DNA of 63,356 bases, taken from NCBI GenBank assembly GCA_030610855.1, contig JAUWQY010000007.1, positions 1 through 63,356 of the forward strand, given 5' to 3'. Below the pieces are notes generated by a model. It did not search any database, had not been told where the DNA came from, and saw only the letters and a program-made list of their open reading frames with translations. Of the stretch, positions 42,118-51,753 are shown in pieces; position 1 is the stretch's first letter, and every line of letters begins with the position of its first letter. The position numbers and the translations under genes are program-made. The DNA is from Dehalococcoidia bacterium. Lineage in GTDB: Bacteria; Chloroflexota; Dehalococcoidia; GIF9; AB-539-J10.

Positions 42118-42146
42118 TTGCCATTTTGAAGAAAAAGATATTATAT
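42118..42146 (+). promoter_or_regulatory. Promoter of the hut operon
   Basis: TTGCCA at 42118-42123 and TTATAT at 42141-42146 with a 17-base spacer, 34 bases before the hutH ATG. AAAGGAG lies 8 bases before that ATG. The spacer is A-rich. Confidence 0.65.
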
Positions 42147-42179
42147 ACGGAAGAGAGCTCTTTGGAAAGGAGATGAGCA

Positions 42180-43616
42180 ATGACGGACGAGATGAACTAC
42201 TCTGAGTTCGTGGCTCTCTGCCGCGGCGAAGAGAAGATTGCCTTGACCAAGGAAGAGAAGGACAGAATCAGAGAATCCAGAAAAGCTTTCGAAGAAGTCC
42301 TAAGAACCGATGCCGAGAGGCCTTACTACGGAATCAACACGGGCGTGGGTGCTCTCTTGAACAAGCGTGTTCCCGCAAACAGGATGAAGGAGTTTCAGGA
42401 GAACCTCATCATGAGCCATGCCTGCGGGATTGGCCCGGCTCTGGAAAACGAGATAGCAAAAGGAATGATGCTTCATATGATTTTGAATCTCAAAAAGGGA
42501 TGCTCTGTAATCAGGCTGTCCACCCTGGAACTTCTGATTGAGATGTTCAACCGGGATATCATCCCCCGAGTTCCCGGGAAAGGTTCTTTGGGAGCAAGCG
42601 GGGATCTCATTCCCCAGGCGCATATCGCTCTGGCTTTGATCGGAAGGGGAGATGTCTTCTGTGGAGATAGTAGTATGCTCCTGCCCTCAGAATCCGTCTT
42701 CCAAAACCACGGATTGAAGGCGGCTGAATTGGAGGTTGGCGAAGCCATTGCTCTGTTGAACGGCACCGGTCTGATGACGAGTTATCTTGCATTTCTGGTT
42801 TTTCAAGCCGATATTCTGGTTGAAACCGCCGACACAGTAGCTGCCTCGACTACGGCAATCCTGGGCTACGACTCTCAGTCCTTTGAGGACCAGCTTCACA
42901 GTTTGAGGCCTCATCCGGGGCAGATTGCCACCGCTCTCAACTTGAGGAATATTCTGAAGAGGAAGAATGCAGAGAGAAGGTCAAGCCTGGTGCAGGACGC
43001 CTATTCCTTAAGATGCATTCCCCAGGTGCACGGCGCTTTCAGAGAAGCTCTCTACAGGGCAAGAGACGTTGCCAACATCGAGATTAACTCCTTTGGCGGC
43101 AACCCTTTGATTCTGTTCGAAGGGAAGAAGCCAAGAATCGTTCAGGGCAGCGGCAATTTCCACGGCCAGATCCTGGCTCAAACTGCCGACAGCCTGTCGA
43201 TCGCCCTTTGCGGCCTGGCCGGCATCTCCGAAAGAAGAATCGAGCGCTTGCTCAATGACAAGCTTTCCGACCTGCCACCCTTTCTGGCAAAAACAGACGG
43301 CCTGAATACCGGGTTGATGATCGCTCAATATACCGCAGCCGCACTGGTTTCGGAGAACAAGACTCTGGCTCATCCGGCTTCGGTTGACTCGATACCGGTT
43401 TCTGCGGGTCAGGAGGATTTTGTCAGTATGGGAGCCTGGGCCGTGAGGAAAGCTTGGGAGATACTGAAGAATACAGAATACGTCATAGCCATTGAAGCTC
43501 TCTGCGCTTCTCAAGCCTCTCAGCCAGAGAAAGACAGAGTGCTTTCAGAGGACATCGAGAAGACCCGCCGACTCATTCATAAGGGAGGATTCTTGGATGA
43601 TGAAGCGAATTGTTGA
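42180..43616 (+). CDS. hutH: Histidine ammonia-lyase
   Basis: 478 aa. It deaminates histidine to urocanate. The MIO prosthetic group forms from the Ala-Ser-Gly triad seen in KGSLGASGDLIPQAHIALAL. The catalytic tyrosine is in YYGINTGVGALLNK, and ALLNGTGLMTSYLAF and HPASVDSIPVSAGQEDFVSM complete the active site. Length is slightly short of the ~500-510 residue norm. Its end overlaps the start of ftcD by 20 bases, so the two are coupled. It heads the five-gene hut operon. Confidence 0.95.
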   Translation: MTDEMNYSEFVALCRGEEKIALTKEEKDRIRESRKAFEEVLRTDAERPYYGINTGVGALLNKRVPANRMKEFQENLIMSHACGIGPALENEIAKGMMLHMILNLKKGCSVIRLSTLELLIEMFNRDIIPRVPGKGSLGASGDLIPQAHIALALIGRGDVFCGDSSMLLPSESVFQNHGLKAAELEVGEAIALLNGTGLMTSYLAFLVFQADILVETADTVAASTTAILGYDSQSFEDQLHSLRPHPGQIATALNLRNILKRKNAERRSSLVQDAYSLRCIPQVHGAFREALYRARDVANIEINSFGGNPLILFEGKKPRIVQGSGNFHGQILAQTADSLSIALCGLAGISERRIERLLNDKLSDLPPFLAKTDGLNTGLMIAQYTAAALVSENKTLAHPASVDSIPVSAGQEDFVSMGAWAVRKAWEILKNTEYVIAIEALCASQASQPEKDRVLSEDIEKTRRLIHKGGFLDDEANC

Positions 43617-44592
43617 GTGCGTCCCGAATTTTAGCGAGGGTCGCGACGAAACAAAGGTAAGTCTTATCGCCGCGGAAATACAGAAGGCCGATAGAGTTAA
43701 GGTTCTGGACATCGATATCAGCCCATCTTACAACCGTTCGGTCATAACTTTCGTCGGCATGCCGGAGGGAGTTAAGGAAGCGGCGTTTTCGGCCATCGCT
43801 AAAGCGGTCGAGCTCATAGACATGTCCATGCATCGAGGAGAGCATCCGCGTCTTGGTGCTTGCGATGTCTGCCCTTTCGTGCCAATTCAGAACACCACCA
43901 TGGCCGATTGCATAGTTCTGGCCGTGGAGCTAGGCAGGGAAGTGGCCGAAAAACTGGCCATGTCCGTGTATCTTTATGGGAAAGCAGCGGGATCTCCCGA
44001 TAGAGAGAATCTAGCCCGGATCAGAGCCGGCGAGTATGAAGGTCTGGCAGAGAAACTGAGAGACCCTGTCTGGAAGCCCGATTTCGGCCCCGTGGTTCTC
44101 AACCGAAGGGCGGGAGCGGTAATGATCGGCGCTAGAGAACCCCTGATTGCCTTCAACATCAATCTGAGAGCGGAGAGCAAAAAAGCAGTCGACATCATTG
44201 CCGGCCGCATCAGAGAATCGGGCCGGACTTCCATTTCCCAGGACGGCAAAAAGGTGCGCTTCCCCGGAGTTTTCAGAGAGGTCAAAGCACTGGGTGTTTC
44301 TCTTGAGGAATGCGGGATTTACCAGGTCTCCACAAATCTGACGAACTACAAGGTAACGCCACCCCACGAGGTTTTTGAGATGGTGAAGAGATTGTCTCCC
44401 GGCCTCGGAGAAGTAATGGGATCAGAGATAGTAGGATTGGTGCCCAAGGAGGCCATTTTGGCGGCAGGCAGGTTCTATTCTCCCGAAGAACAGTCGGAGG
44501 AAGTGTTGATTGACTGCGCCATAAACAGCCTGGGGCTCAATTCCCTGAAAGAATTCGATGCCAGCAAGAAGATCATTGAGTATTTGATTTAG
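43597..44592 (+). CDS. ftcD: Glutamate formimidoyltransferase
   Basis: 331 aa from the ATG at 43597 (a second ATG follows at once); GGGAGGA lies upstream. It has VECVPNFSEGRDETKVSLIA, NRSVITFVGMPEGVKEAAFS, MHRGEHPRLGACDVCPFVPI with the catalytic histidine, and the C-terminal domain YQVSTNLTNYKVTPPHEVFE. It transfers the formimino group of formiminoglutamate to tetrahydrofolate, releasing glutamate. In mammals it is fused to a cyclodeaminase; here that is the next gene. Confidence 0.94.
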   Translation: MMKRIVECVPNFSEGRDETKVSLIAAEIQKADRVKVLDIDISPSYNRSVITFVGMPEGVKEAAFSAIAKAVELIDMSMHRGEHPRLGACDVCPFVPIQNTTMADCIVLAVELGREVAEKLAMSVYLYGKAAGSPDRENLARIRAGEYEGLAEKLRDPVWKPDFGPVVLNRRAGAVMIGAREPLIAFNINLRAESKKAVDIIAGRIRESGRTSISQDGKKVRFPGVFREVKALGVSLEECGIYQVSTNLTNYKVTPPHEVFEMVKRLSPGLGEVMGSEIVGLVPKEAILAAGRFYSPEEQSEEVLIDCAINSLGLNSLKEFDASKKIIEYLI

Positions 44593-44600
44593 GAGGACCA

Positions 44601-45125
44601 GTGAAGCTACAGGAAATGACTCTGAACAAGTTCCTGGAGGAATTGGCTTGCCGAAAACCGGTTCCCGGCGGCGGTTCCGTTTCCGCTCTTTCGGGGGCCC
44701 TGGCCGCGGGTCTTGTCTCAATGGCAGCCGAGTTTTCCCGAGATAGCGGAACCGCTGAGAAATCCCGAAGACTCGGCAAGGTTCTTATCAACCTGGTTGA
44801 TAAGGATGCCGAGGCCTTTGCCGGAGGAGATCTGAAAGACGCTACCGAGATTCCCTTACAGACAGCAAGATACGCTTACGAGGTTCTGAAGTTGGCCGGG
44901 GTTTTGCTTCAAAGCTGCAATCCCAGACTCATCACCGACATAGGTGTGGCAGCTAAGATGGCAGAAGCCGCCGTTGAAGGGGCTCTGCTGAACGTCACGG
45001 TAAATCTCATTTCAATGGAAGACGAGGAGTACGAAAAAGAGATACTTAAGGCCGCCCACAAGCTTCGCTCAACGGTCTCCAGATCAGGGGCGATATTGAG
45101 CCAGGTAGAGGCTCGTCTTCACTGA
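44601..45125 (+). CDS. fchA: Formimidoyl-THF cyclodeaminase / methenyl-THF cyclohydrolase (FchA type)
   Basis: 174 aa from a GTG start preceded by AGGAGG. The family signature ACRKPVPGGGSVSALSGALA is clear, followed by AAGLVSMAAEFSRDSGTAEK, and NPRLITDIGVAAKMAEAAVE in the C-terminal helices. The protein is all-helical. It converts 5-formimino-THF to 5,10-methenyl-THF plus ammonia. Encoded 8 bases after ftcD, it reconstitutes as two polypeptides the vertebrate bifunctional FTCD enzyme and links histidine carbon to the folate pool. Confidence 0.92.
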   Translation: MKLQEMTLNKFLEELACRKPVPGGGSVSALSGALAAGLVSMAAEFSRDSGTAEKSRRLGKVLINLVDKDAEAFAGGDLKDATEIPLQTARYAYEVLKLAGVLLQSCNPRLITDIGVAAKMAEAAVEGALLNVTVNLISMEDEEYEKEILKAAHKLRSTVSRSGAILSQVEARLH

Positions 45126-45196
45126 TGGGGCTTGTGTCTTTGCGCATTTTCAGGAAGTAGTTTGCACGTTGAAGACGATATTAACGGAGGTATGAG

Positions 45197-46828
45197 ATGA
45201 GGCCAATTCTTAACAAGAAAGGCAGTGAACTGGAGTGCAGAAATTGGGATGCGGAAGCTGCTTTGCGCATGCTGAGGAATAATCTGCATCCCGAGGTTGC
45301 CACTGACTGGAAAAACCTGATTGTCTACGGCGGCCGGGGAAAGGCTGCTCGAAACTGGCAGGAATACCGCAAGATTGTCGAGGCCCTGAAGAACCTGGGG
45401 GATGAGGAGACCCTCTGCATCCAATCAGGCAAAGCCGTCTATGTCGCACCTACCCACCGCGAGGCCCCCAGAGTTATCATCGCCAATTCCAATATCGTAC
45501 CTCAGTGGGCAACCCAGGAGAACTTCGACAGATACGACAAGATGGGGCTGACCATGTATGGTCAGATGACGGCCGGTTCATGGATTTACATTGGCACCCA
45601 GGGGATTCTGCAGGGAACGTACGAAACTCTGGCTGCCTTAGCCAGGAAAGAATTCGGCAAAGACTCTCTTAAGGGGAAGTTCATCCTCACCGCCGGGATG
45701 GGCGGAATGTCGGGTGCCCAACCCCTGGCCGCCACTATGAACGAGGCAGTTATCCTGGACGTCGAGGTCAGGCCGGAGAGAATTAAGAAGAAAATCCGCG
45801 AAGGATATTGCGATACGATGACCGGAGACCTTGACGAAGCTTTGAAATGGGCAAAGGAGGCAAAGAGAAAACGGCTGCCCCTTTCCATCGGATTGGTCGG
45901 CAACGCCGCCGAGGTTCATCCGGAACTGGTCAAGAGAGGAGTCATCCCTGATATCGTCACTGACCAGACGCCAGCTCATGACATCTGGAGTTATGTTCCC
46001 GCCGGTGAGCTGCCGAGAAGCCCTGACGAATACAAGGCGCGGGCTTACGAGTCAATTGTTAAGCACGTTGAAGCAATCTTGGAAATGCAGAAACAGGGAG
46101 CTGTTTGTTTTGATTACGGGAATAATCTGCGACAGCAAGCGGAAACAGGCGGCTTGCGGACAAGAGATGACAATGGCCAATTCCTGTATCCGGGTTTTGT
46201 GCCCGCTTATATCAGACCTCTTTTCTGCGAAGGCAAAGGTCCATTCAGATGGGTTGCTCTTTCAGGAGATCCGCAAGATATCTTAACGCTTGACGGAGCG
46301 CTGCTCGAGACTTTTCCGGAAGATGCCGCTCTTCGTCGTTGGGTAGAAAAAGCCCAGGAACGAGTTCCTTTCATCGGATTGCCGGCCAGGATTTGCTGGC
46401 TGGGTTACGGTGATAGAGCCAGATTTGGCAAAGTGATAAATGACCTGGTCGGTCGAGGGACATTAAGAGCCCCTGTGGTTATCGGCAGAGACCACCTGGA
46501 CACAGGTTCGGTGGCTTCTCCCAACCGCGAGACGGAGGGAATGCAGGACGGGTCGGACGCCATTGCCGATTGGCCGCTTCTGAATTTCGCCCTGAATGCC
46601 GTCAACGGCGCTTCTTGGGTTTCTTTCCATCACGGAGGCGGAGTCGGAATAGGCTACGCCCTGCATGCCGGCCAGGTTTGTGTGGCTGACGGAACAAAGG
46701 AACGAGAGAGAAGATTGGAAAGGGTTTTGACAGTTGACCCGGGCATTGGTGTCGCCAGACACGCCGATGCGGGTTATGAAATCGCCACCAGGACAGCCGG
46801 AGAGAAGGGAGTCAAGATCCCGTGTTAG
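45197..46828 (+). CDS. hutU: Urocanate hydratase
   Basis: 543 aa. It hydrates urocanate to imidazolonepropionate using NAD+ as electrophile. Blocks: [100 protein letters not shown] and [20 protein letters not shown]. It ends with the [16 protein letters not shown] segment. Normal length. The stop overlaps the GTG of hutI. Confidence 0.95.
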   Translation: MRPILNKKGSELECRNWDAEAALRMLRNNLHPEVATDWKNLIVYGGRGKAARNWQEYRKIVEALKNLGDEETLCIQSGKAVYVAPTHREAPRVIIANSNIVPQWATQENFDRYDKMGLTMYGQMTAGSWIYIGTQGILQGTYETLAALARKEFGKDSLKGKFILTAGMGGMSGAQPLAATMNEAVILDVEVRPERIKKKIREGYCDTMTGDLDEALKWAKEAKRKRLPLSIGLVGNAAEVHPELVKRGVIPDIVTDQTPAHDIWSYVPAGELPRSPDEYKARAYESIVKHVEAILEMQKQGAVCFDYGNNLRQQAETGGLRTRDDNGQFLYPGFVPAYIRPLFCEGKGPFRWVALSGDPQDILTLDGALLETFPEDAALRRWVEKAQERVPFIGLPARICWLGYGDRARFGKVINDLVGRGTLRAPVVIGRDHLDTGSVASPNRETEGMQDGSDAIADWPLLNFALNAVNGASWVSFHHGGGVGIGYALHAGQVCVADGTKERERRLERVLTVDPGIGVARHADAGYEIATRTAGEKGVKIPC

Positions 46829-48042
46829 ATATTCTTATCAAGAACGCCTCAGAACTGGCCACCTGTAAGAGCGCAGGTCCCAAAACCGGACGAGATCTGG
46901 ACGTTCTGGATGTAGTCAAGGGCGGAGATTTGGCTATCAAGGAAGGCAGGATTGTCGCCATCGGTCATCTCAACGAAGATGCCAAGAAGATTATTGACGC
47001 TACGGAAAAGACAGTTCTTCCCGGATTCGTTGACTGCCACACTCATCTGGTTTTCTCAGGTTCGCGGGAAGATGAGTTTGCCTTGAAGACTCAAGGGGCC
47101 AATTACCTTGAGATTCTGAAACAGGGCGGCGGCATAATGAGCACCGTTAACAGGACGAGACAGGCGACGCCTCCGCAATTGCTGGCCGCCGCTCTGGCAA
47201 GAATAAGGATGGCATCCGATTACGGCACGACGACCCTGGAGATAAAAAGCGGATACGGCCTCGATTTTCAGAACGAATTGAAGATGTTGGCCGCGGTTAG
47301 ATGTTTGCATACGAACCGAAGGATTGAGTCGGTGCCAACGTTTCTTGGCGCCCATGCAGTTCCTCAGGAGTTCAAAGATAACAGAGAGGCCTACGTTCAT
47401 GAAGTTCTGAGAATGATTGAAGAATTCAGAAGGCAGGCCCTGGCGGAATACTGCGACGTCTTCGTGGAAGAGGGAGCATTCTCAGCCAAAGAAGCGGAAA
47501 CAGTTCTGAAGAGAGCCAAAGCTTGCGGTTGGAGGATAAAGCTCCATGCCGGGGAGTTCAGTGACATCGGCGGAGTGGAACTGGGGGCGGACCTGGGAGC
47601 AACGTCAATAGACCATCTGGATTACATCTCTGAAGAAGGAATGAGGCTGATGGCGGAGAAGAAGATCATCGGCGTTCTCTTGCCCGGGGTTCCCTTTCAT
47701 CTAATGACAGGGCATTACGCGCCGGCGAGAACGATAATTGATGCCGGCATACCGATTGCCTTGGCTACCGATTTCAACCCCGGGAGCTGTCCGACGCTCT
47801 CCATGCAGATGATCATTGCTCTGGCCTGCAGATACATGAGATTGACTGCCGCAGAGGCTCTTAACGCCGCGACCATCAATGCCGCTTACGCTCTGGATAG
47901 AGGCGACAGAATCGGCAGCCTGGATGTTGGCAAACAAGCCGATATCATCATCCTGAACATCCCCAATCATCGCCAGTTGCCCTACTGGTTCGGGATGAAC
48001 CTGGTTGAGAGAGTGATCAAGAACGGCAGAATCGTGAAATGA
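46822..48042 (+). CDS. hutI: Imidazolonepropionase
   Basis: 406 aa amidohydrolase. Metal ligands appear as [20 protein letters not shown], then [20 protein letters not shown] and the final [20 protein letters not shown]. It opens the imidazolone ring to give N-formiminoglutamate, the substrate of FtcD. The GTG start overlaps the last codons of hutU by 7 bases. It is the last gene of the hut operon and converges on a DUF74 gene 37 bases away. Confidence 0.95.
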   Translation: MLDILIKNASELATCKSAGPKTGRDLDVLDVVKGGDLAIKEGRIVAIGHLNEDAKKIIDATEKTVLPGFVDCHTHLVFSGSREDEFALKTQGANYLEILKQGGGIMSTVNRTRQATPPQLLAAALARIRMASDYGTTTLEIKSGYGLDFQNELKMLAAVRCLHTNRRIESVPTFLGAHAVPQEFKDNREAYVHEVLRMIEEFRRQALAEYCDVFVEEGAFSAKEAETVLKRAKACGWRIKLHAGEFSDIGGVELGADLGATSIDHLDYISEEGMRLMAEKKIIGVLLPGVPFHLMTGHYAPARTIIDAGIPIALATDFNPGSCPTLSMQMIIALACRYMRLTAAEALNAATINAAYALDRGDRIGSLDVGKQADIIILNIPNHRQLPYWFGMNLVERVIKNGRIVK

Positions 48043-48078
48043 GAAAAGTTGAGAGCGTTCAGCATAGCCGATTTACAC

Positions 48079-48393
48079 TCACGCTACTTTCACTGCTGTT
48101 CCGTAGGCCACCATCTCAGCAGCACCAGACATCACCATCGAGGTTACAAACCTGGCGCCTACTATGGCATTAGCACCCATCTTCTCAGCCTGCTCAATCA
48201 TCCTCTCTAGCGCTTCCTCCCGGGCCTGTGCCAGCATTACAGTGTACTCCGTGATTTCGCCACCCACGATGTTGCGCAAACCAGCCATAATATCACGCCC
48301 CATATGCCTGGCTCTGATGGTGCTGCCTTTGACCAGACCTAGGGTTTCTGTTGTCCTTTTGCCCTCTATCTGTTCTATCGTAACCACAATCAT
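48079..48393 (-). CDS. YbjQ/UPF0145 (DUF74) protein
   Basis: 104 aa. The family pattern is complete: the starting strand with VVTIEQIEGKRTTETLGLVK, then TIRARHMGRDIMAGLRNIVG, a helix with REEALERMIEQAEKMGANAI and VGARFVTSMVMSGAAEMVAY. Family members form pentamers and are loosely annotated as heavy-metal binding; function is unknown. It overlaps a small membrane-protein gene by four bases and is coupled to it. Confidence 0.9.
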   Translation of the reverse strand: MIVVTIEQIEGKRTTETLGLVKGSTIRARHMGRDIMAGLRNIVGGEITEYTVMLAQAREEALERMIEQAEKMGANAIVGARFVTSMVMSGAAEMVAYGTAVKVA

Positions 48394-48614
48394 TTCTCAA
48401 CCTCCTTGAATTTCTCCTTCTCCTCCTTTGATGCTCGACACCTCTCGCGGCCTAGCGATGCCAGGAGTATGATAAGGCCCACGGCTATAGCAGCAATGGC
48501 AATCTTAGCCGCCAAGGGTAGCTCCAAGAAAGCTAAACGGAAGAACCAATAAAGGCCCCAACCCATCAAGATCCCGAGGCCGACTGCTAACAGAGTGCCG
48601 CCCAGTTTTCTCAA
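48390..48614 (-). CDS. Small two-helix membrane protein
   Basis: 74 aa, no family recognised. Helices span about residues 5-25 (GGTLLAVGLGILMGWGLYWF) and 34-53 (AAKIAIAAIAVGLIILLASL). The tail is charged (ERCRASKEEKEKFKEVEK). It overlaps the YbjQ-like gene, and the pair may work together at the membrane. Confidence 0.7.
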   Translation of the reverse strand: MRKLGGTLLAVGLGILMGWGLYWFFRLAFLELPLAAKIAIAAIAVGLIILLASLGRERCRASKEEKEKFKEVEK

Positions 48615-48688
48615 TCCGTCTCCTTCCCCACCAGACTATTGTAGTTGTGACAACGCCTTTAGTCAATGCAGAGCATCTTGGCAACGTA

Positions 48689-50440
48689 TCATGAGGATGC
48701 CCATGTTTCCTCCCTGAACCGGTTCGTGATGGGCAGCCTCCTATCGCGGCCGAAATCCCTGGAACTTATCCTTATGCCGGGGGCAGCCTGGCGGCGCTTA
48801 TACTCGCTCTGATCTACCATGCGAGCTATTCCTGTAACTGTATCCCGGTCAAAACCCATGGCTATGATCTGGTCAACTGTCGCATCATCTTCCACATAGG
48901 CTTTCAGAATCGGGTCCAATACCTCATATGGGGGCAGAGTATCGGTATCCTTCTGGTTGGGTCTTAGTTCCGCCGAAGGCGCCTTGGTTAGAATGGCAGG
49001 CGGTATCACCTCTCTTCCTGCGTGCCGATTCTTGTATTTGGCCAATTCCAGAACCAGTGTCTTAGGGACATCTTTCAGGGGAATGAAGCCTCCAGCCATA
49101 TCCCCGTAGAGCGTAGTATAGCCCGTGGCAGTCTCGCTTTTATTGCTACAGGCGAGCACCAGCCAGCCGAATTTGTTGGACAAGGCGAAGAGAATGTTGC
49201 CCCTGATTCTTGCCTGGATGTTCTCCTCGGTGATGTCCGGTTGAGTATCTTTGAAGGGCTCCGCCAGTGTCTCCAGATAGGAGCTAAACGCTTTCTCTAT
49301 AGGTATTACCTTGAATCCTATTCCCAGATTTCTCGCTAGAGCCTCGGCATCTGACTTGCTGCCAGAGGATGAGTAGCGAGAGGGCATGGAAACACCTATG
49401 ACATTGCCAGCGCCGAGGGCATCCGTTGCTATGGCAGCCACAAGACTTGAATCGATTCCGCCGGATAGACCGATAACTACTTTCTCAAAACCATTCTTGC
49501 GCACATAGTCTCTGGTACCGAGTACGAGAGCCTGATAGATCTCCGTCAGTTCATCCAGTCTCTCGACTCGTCTTGGTGGCAAAGGAGGCCTGGCAGTTGA
49601 CGCCAACTGACTTGATACCTCTATTCTGGTGGCATCTTCCAGCTTCTTCTTGATCCATGGCGCATCTTTCCTTCGCCGCGGATTGCGCAGGTGAGAGCGA
49701 AGTACCGCCTCCACATCCAAGTCAGCTACTACGAAATCCTCTTCAAACTGCTTACCTCGAGCAATGAGCTCTCCCCTCTCATCGATAATCAGACTATTGC
49801 CGTCAAATACAAGCTCGTCTTGCCCGCCAACCAAATTGCTGTGGATCACAATGGCTACACTATCCGATGCTCTGGTAGCAAACATCCTTTCTCTGAAAAG
49901 CCCTCTTCCGGCGTGATACGGGGAAGCGCTTATGTTGACCAGCACCGTGGCTCCAGCATAGGCCTGCACAATTGCTGGTCCGGCTTCATACCACATATCT
50001 TCACAGATAGTTATGCCTATGCCCACACCGTAAAGAATGAAAACGGGACACTCCCTCCCGGCCTGAAAATATCTGTTCTCGTCAAACACGCCGTAGTTCG
50101 GCAAGTAGAATTTGTGGTAAACACCCACCAATTGTCTATCATAGATTACGGCGGCAGCGTTGTATACATCGCTATTACTGTCAACAAAGCCTACCACTAC
50201 CGCAATATCCGCGCTGTGTTCTATTATCTTGTCAAGACTTTCCCTGTTTCGCCTGATGAATTGCTGCTTGAGCAGCAAATCCTCGGGAGGGTAGCCAGTG
50301 ATGGCCAGTTCGGGAAGGACCAGCAGGTCAACTCCGAGCGAGTTCGCCTGGTCAATGGACTGCACTATCTTCCCGGTATTGCCTCTGATGTCGCCTACAG
50401 TGGGATTAATCTGAGCTATTCCAACCCTCATTGGACGCAA
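48689..50440 (-). CDS. nadE: Glutamine-dependent NAD+ synthetase
   Basis: 583 aa. The N-terminal nitrilase-like glutaminase domain shows its triad: E in VLPELAITGYPPEDLLLKQQ, K in GVYHKFYLPNYGVFDE and C in GIGITICEDMWYEAG. The C-terminal ATP-pyrophosphatase domain has VIGLSGGIDSSLVAAIATDA and SNKSETATGYTTLYGDMAGG. It amidates deamido-NAD+ to NAD+. I keep the TTG at 50440, 4-5 bases after GGGAGG; the in-frame ATG 9 bases downstream begins the usual MRVGIAQINP but sits far from that site. Confidence 0.94.
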   Translation of the reverse strand: MRPMRVGIAQINPTVGDIRGNTGKIVQSIDQANSLGVDLLVLPELAITGYPPEDLLLKQQFIRRNRESLDKIIEHSADIAVVVGFVDSNSDVYNAAAVIYDRQLVGVYHKFYLPNYGVFDENRYFQAGRECPVFILYGVGIGITICEDMWYEAGPAIVQAYAGATVLVNISASPYHAGRGLFRERMFATRASDSVAIVIHSNLVGGQDELVFDGNSLIIDERGELIARGKQFEEDFVVADLDVEAVLRSHLRNPRRRKDAPWIKKKLEDATRIEVSSQLASTARPPLPPRRVERLDELTEIYQALVLGTRDYVRKNGFEKVVIGLSGGIDSSLVAAIATDALGAGNVIGVSMPSRYSSSGSKSDAEALARNLGIGFKVIPIEKAFSSYLETLAEPFKDTQPDITEENIQARIRGNILFALSNKFGWLVLACSNKSETATGYTTLYGDMAGGFIPLKDVPKTLVLELAKYKNRHAGREVIPPAILTKAPSAELRPNQKDTDTLPPYEVLDPILKAYVEDDATVDQIIAMGFDRDTVTGIARMVDQSEYKRRQAAPGIRISSRDFGRDRRLPITNRFREETWASS

Positions 50441-50521
50441 TTCGCCTCCCTATTGTTATATTGGCTTATAGTATACCAGACATCCATGAGCGTTTTCCGT
50501 AATCTGAGTTATGTTTACGCA

Positions 50522-50571
50522 TTGACAGTACCGTCATATGTGTGACAGAATTATGCGGTAAAAGGTTACCG
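50522..50571 (+). promoter_or_regulatory. nrpR promoter region with palindromic operator candidate
   Basis: TTGACA at 50522-50527 is a consensus -35 box; the -10 is weak (CAGAAT at 50546-50551, 18-base spacer). Overlapping the probable start point is a perfect inverted repeat, CGGTAA-AAGG-TTACCG at 50556-50571. Written as GGTA-N6-TACC it has the same geometry as the GGAA-N6-TTCC operator of Methanococcus maripaludis NrpR. Autoregulation of the gene at 50599 is the likeliest reading. Confidence 0.55.
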
Positions 50572-50598
50572 TAGTCGGACGAGCAGGAGGACGAAAGA

Positions 50599-51594
50599 AT
50601 GCTGACACAACAGGCTCAGGAGGTAGAGAGAAAGGTAATTGGTATTCTCAGGATTCTGAGCCAATCCGATAAACCTCTGGGCGCTAGAGTTGTCTCGCGA
50701 CATCTTAAGGATCATGGCGTCGAGTTAACCGAACGGGCCGTCCGCTACCACCTCAAACTAATGGATGAGCGCGGGTTTACCGAGAGCATGGGAAGGGACG
50801 GGAGGTCGATCACACGACTGGGCCTTGAGGAACTGAAAAGTGCTTTAGTTAGCGACAAGGTTGGCTCCGTGGCTTCTAGGATTGAGCTTCTGGCCTGTCG
50901 AACGGAATTCGACATAGAAAGGCGCCAGGGTACAGTTCCGGTCAATATCTCGTTCTTCCCTGAGAAGCAATTTGAGAAGGCAGTTAAAGCCATGAAGAGG
51001 GTCTTTCGGGCCGGGATCTGCGTTAGTGAGCTTGTGGCTGTAGCTCGCCCGGGAGAGAACCTGGGCGGAATAACCACACCTCAGGGCAAGATAGGTTTGG
51101 CCACTGTTTGCAGTGTTGTCATCCATGGTGCTTTACTCAAAGCCGGCGTCCCTATGGACTACAAGTTTAGTGGCATCCTTCAGATTAAGAACGGCAAACC
51201 TCTGCGGTTTGTCGAGCTTATCCAATACTCGGGCTCATCTTTGGACCCTGCCGAGCTATACATTGCCAGTAAGATGACCAGCGTTGGTCAAGCAGTCAGA
51301 AGAGGGGAAGGAAGGATTCTGGCCAATTTCCGGGAAATACCTGCTATATGCCAACCATTAGGAGAGAAGGTCGCTGCCGGGTTAAAAGAAGCCGGTCTGG
51401 ACGGATTGCTTATGATGGGCGAGGTGAGCAAATCTGTGTGTGGAGTGCCGGTCGAGTTGAACAGGGTGGGGATGATACTTGCCGGTGGCCTCAACCCTGT
51501 AGCTGCCGCGGTTGAATCCGGCATAGCAGCGGAAAACCACTCTATGAGTACCGTCATGGACTATCGAGAGCTGACAAGATTCCGGGACTTGTGA
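50599..51594 (+). CDS. nrpR: NrpR-family transcriptional regulator
   Basis: 331 aa. Residues 1-75 are a winged helix (KVIGILRILSQSDKPLGARV, TERAVRYHLKLMDERGFT). Residues 85-331 are one NrpR/DUF128 domain: RQGTVPVNISFFPEKQFEKA, GKIGLATVCSVVIHGALLKA, KNGKPLRFVELIQYSGSSLD and GVPVELNRVGMILAGGLNPV. In methanogens NrpR represses nitrogen assimilation genes and is released by 2-oxoglutarate. It is encoded between nadE and gdhA, both nitrogen-related. AGCAGGAGG lies upstream of the ATG, and a palindrome lies in its promoter. Confidence 0.88.
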   Translation: MLTQQAQEVERKVIGILRILSQSDKPLGARVVSRHLKDHGVELTERAVRYHLKLMDERGFTESMGRDGRSITRLGLEELKSALVSDKVGSVASRIELLACRTEFDIERRQGTVPVNISFFPEKQFEKAVKAMKRVFRAGICVSELVAVARPGENLGGITTPQGKIGLATVCSVVIHGALLKAGVPMDYKFSGILQIKNGKPLRFVELIQYSGSSLDPAELYIASKMTSVGQAVRRGEGRILANFREIPAICQPLGEKVAAGLKEAGLDGLLMMGEVSKSVCGVPVELNRVGMILAGGLNPVAAAVESGIAAENHSMSTVMDYRELTRFRDL

Positions 51595-51753
51595 AGGATA
51601 GAGGTGATCATCGGCACCCATTGAGCTTCTTCCGTAAGGGAGAGGCAGGTCGGTCTTGGGCGATAAGAAACACCCGAAATACCAATGGGGTAGGGTCGAA
51701 AATGAGCGCGATGCGCACGAAAAGTGGAATCACAGAAACAAGGAGGTGAATTT

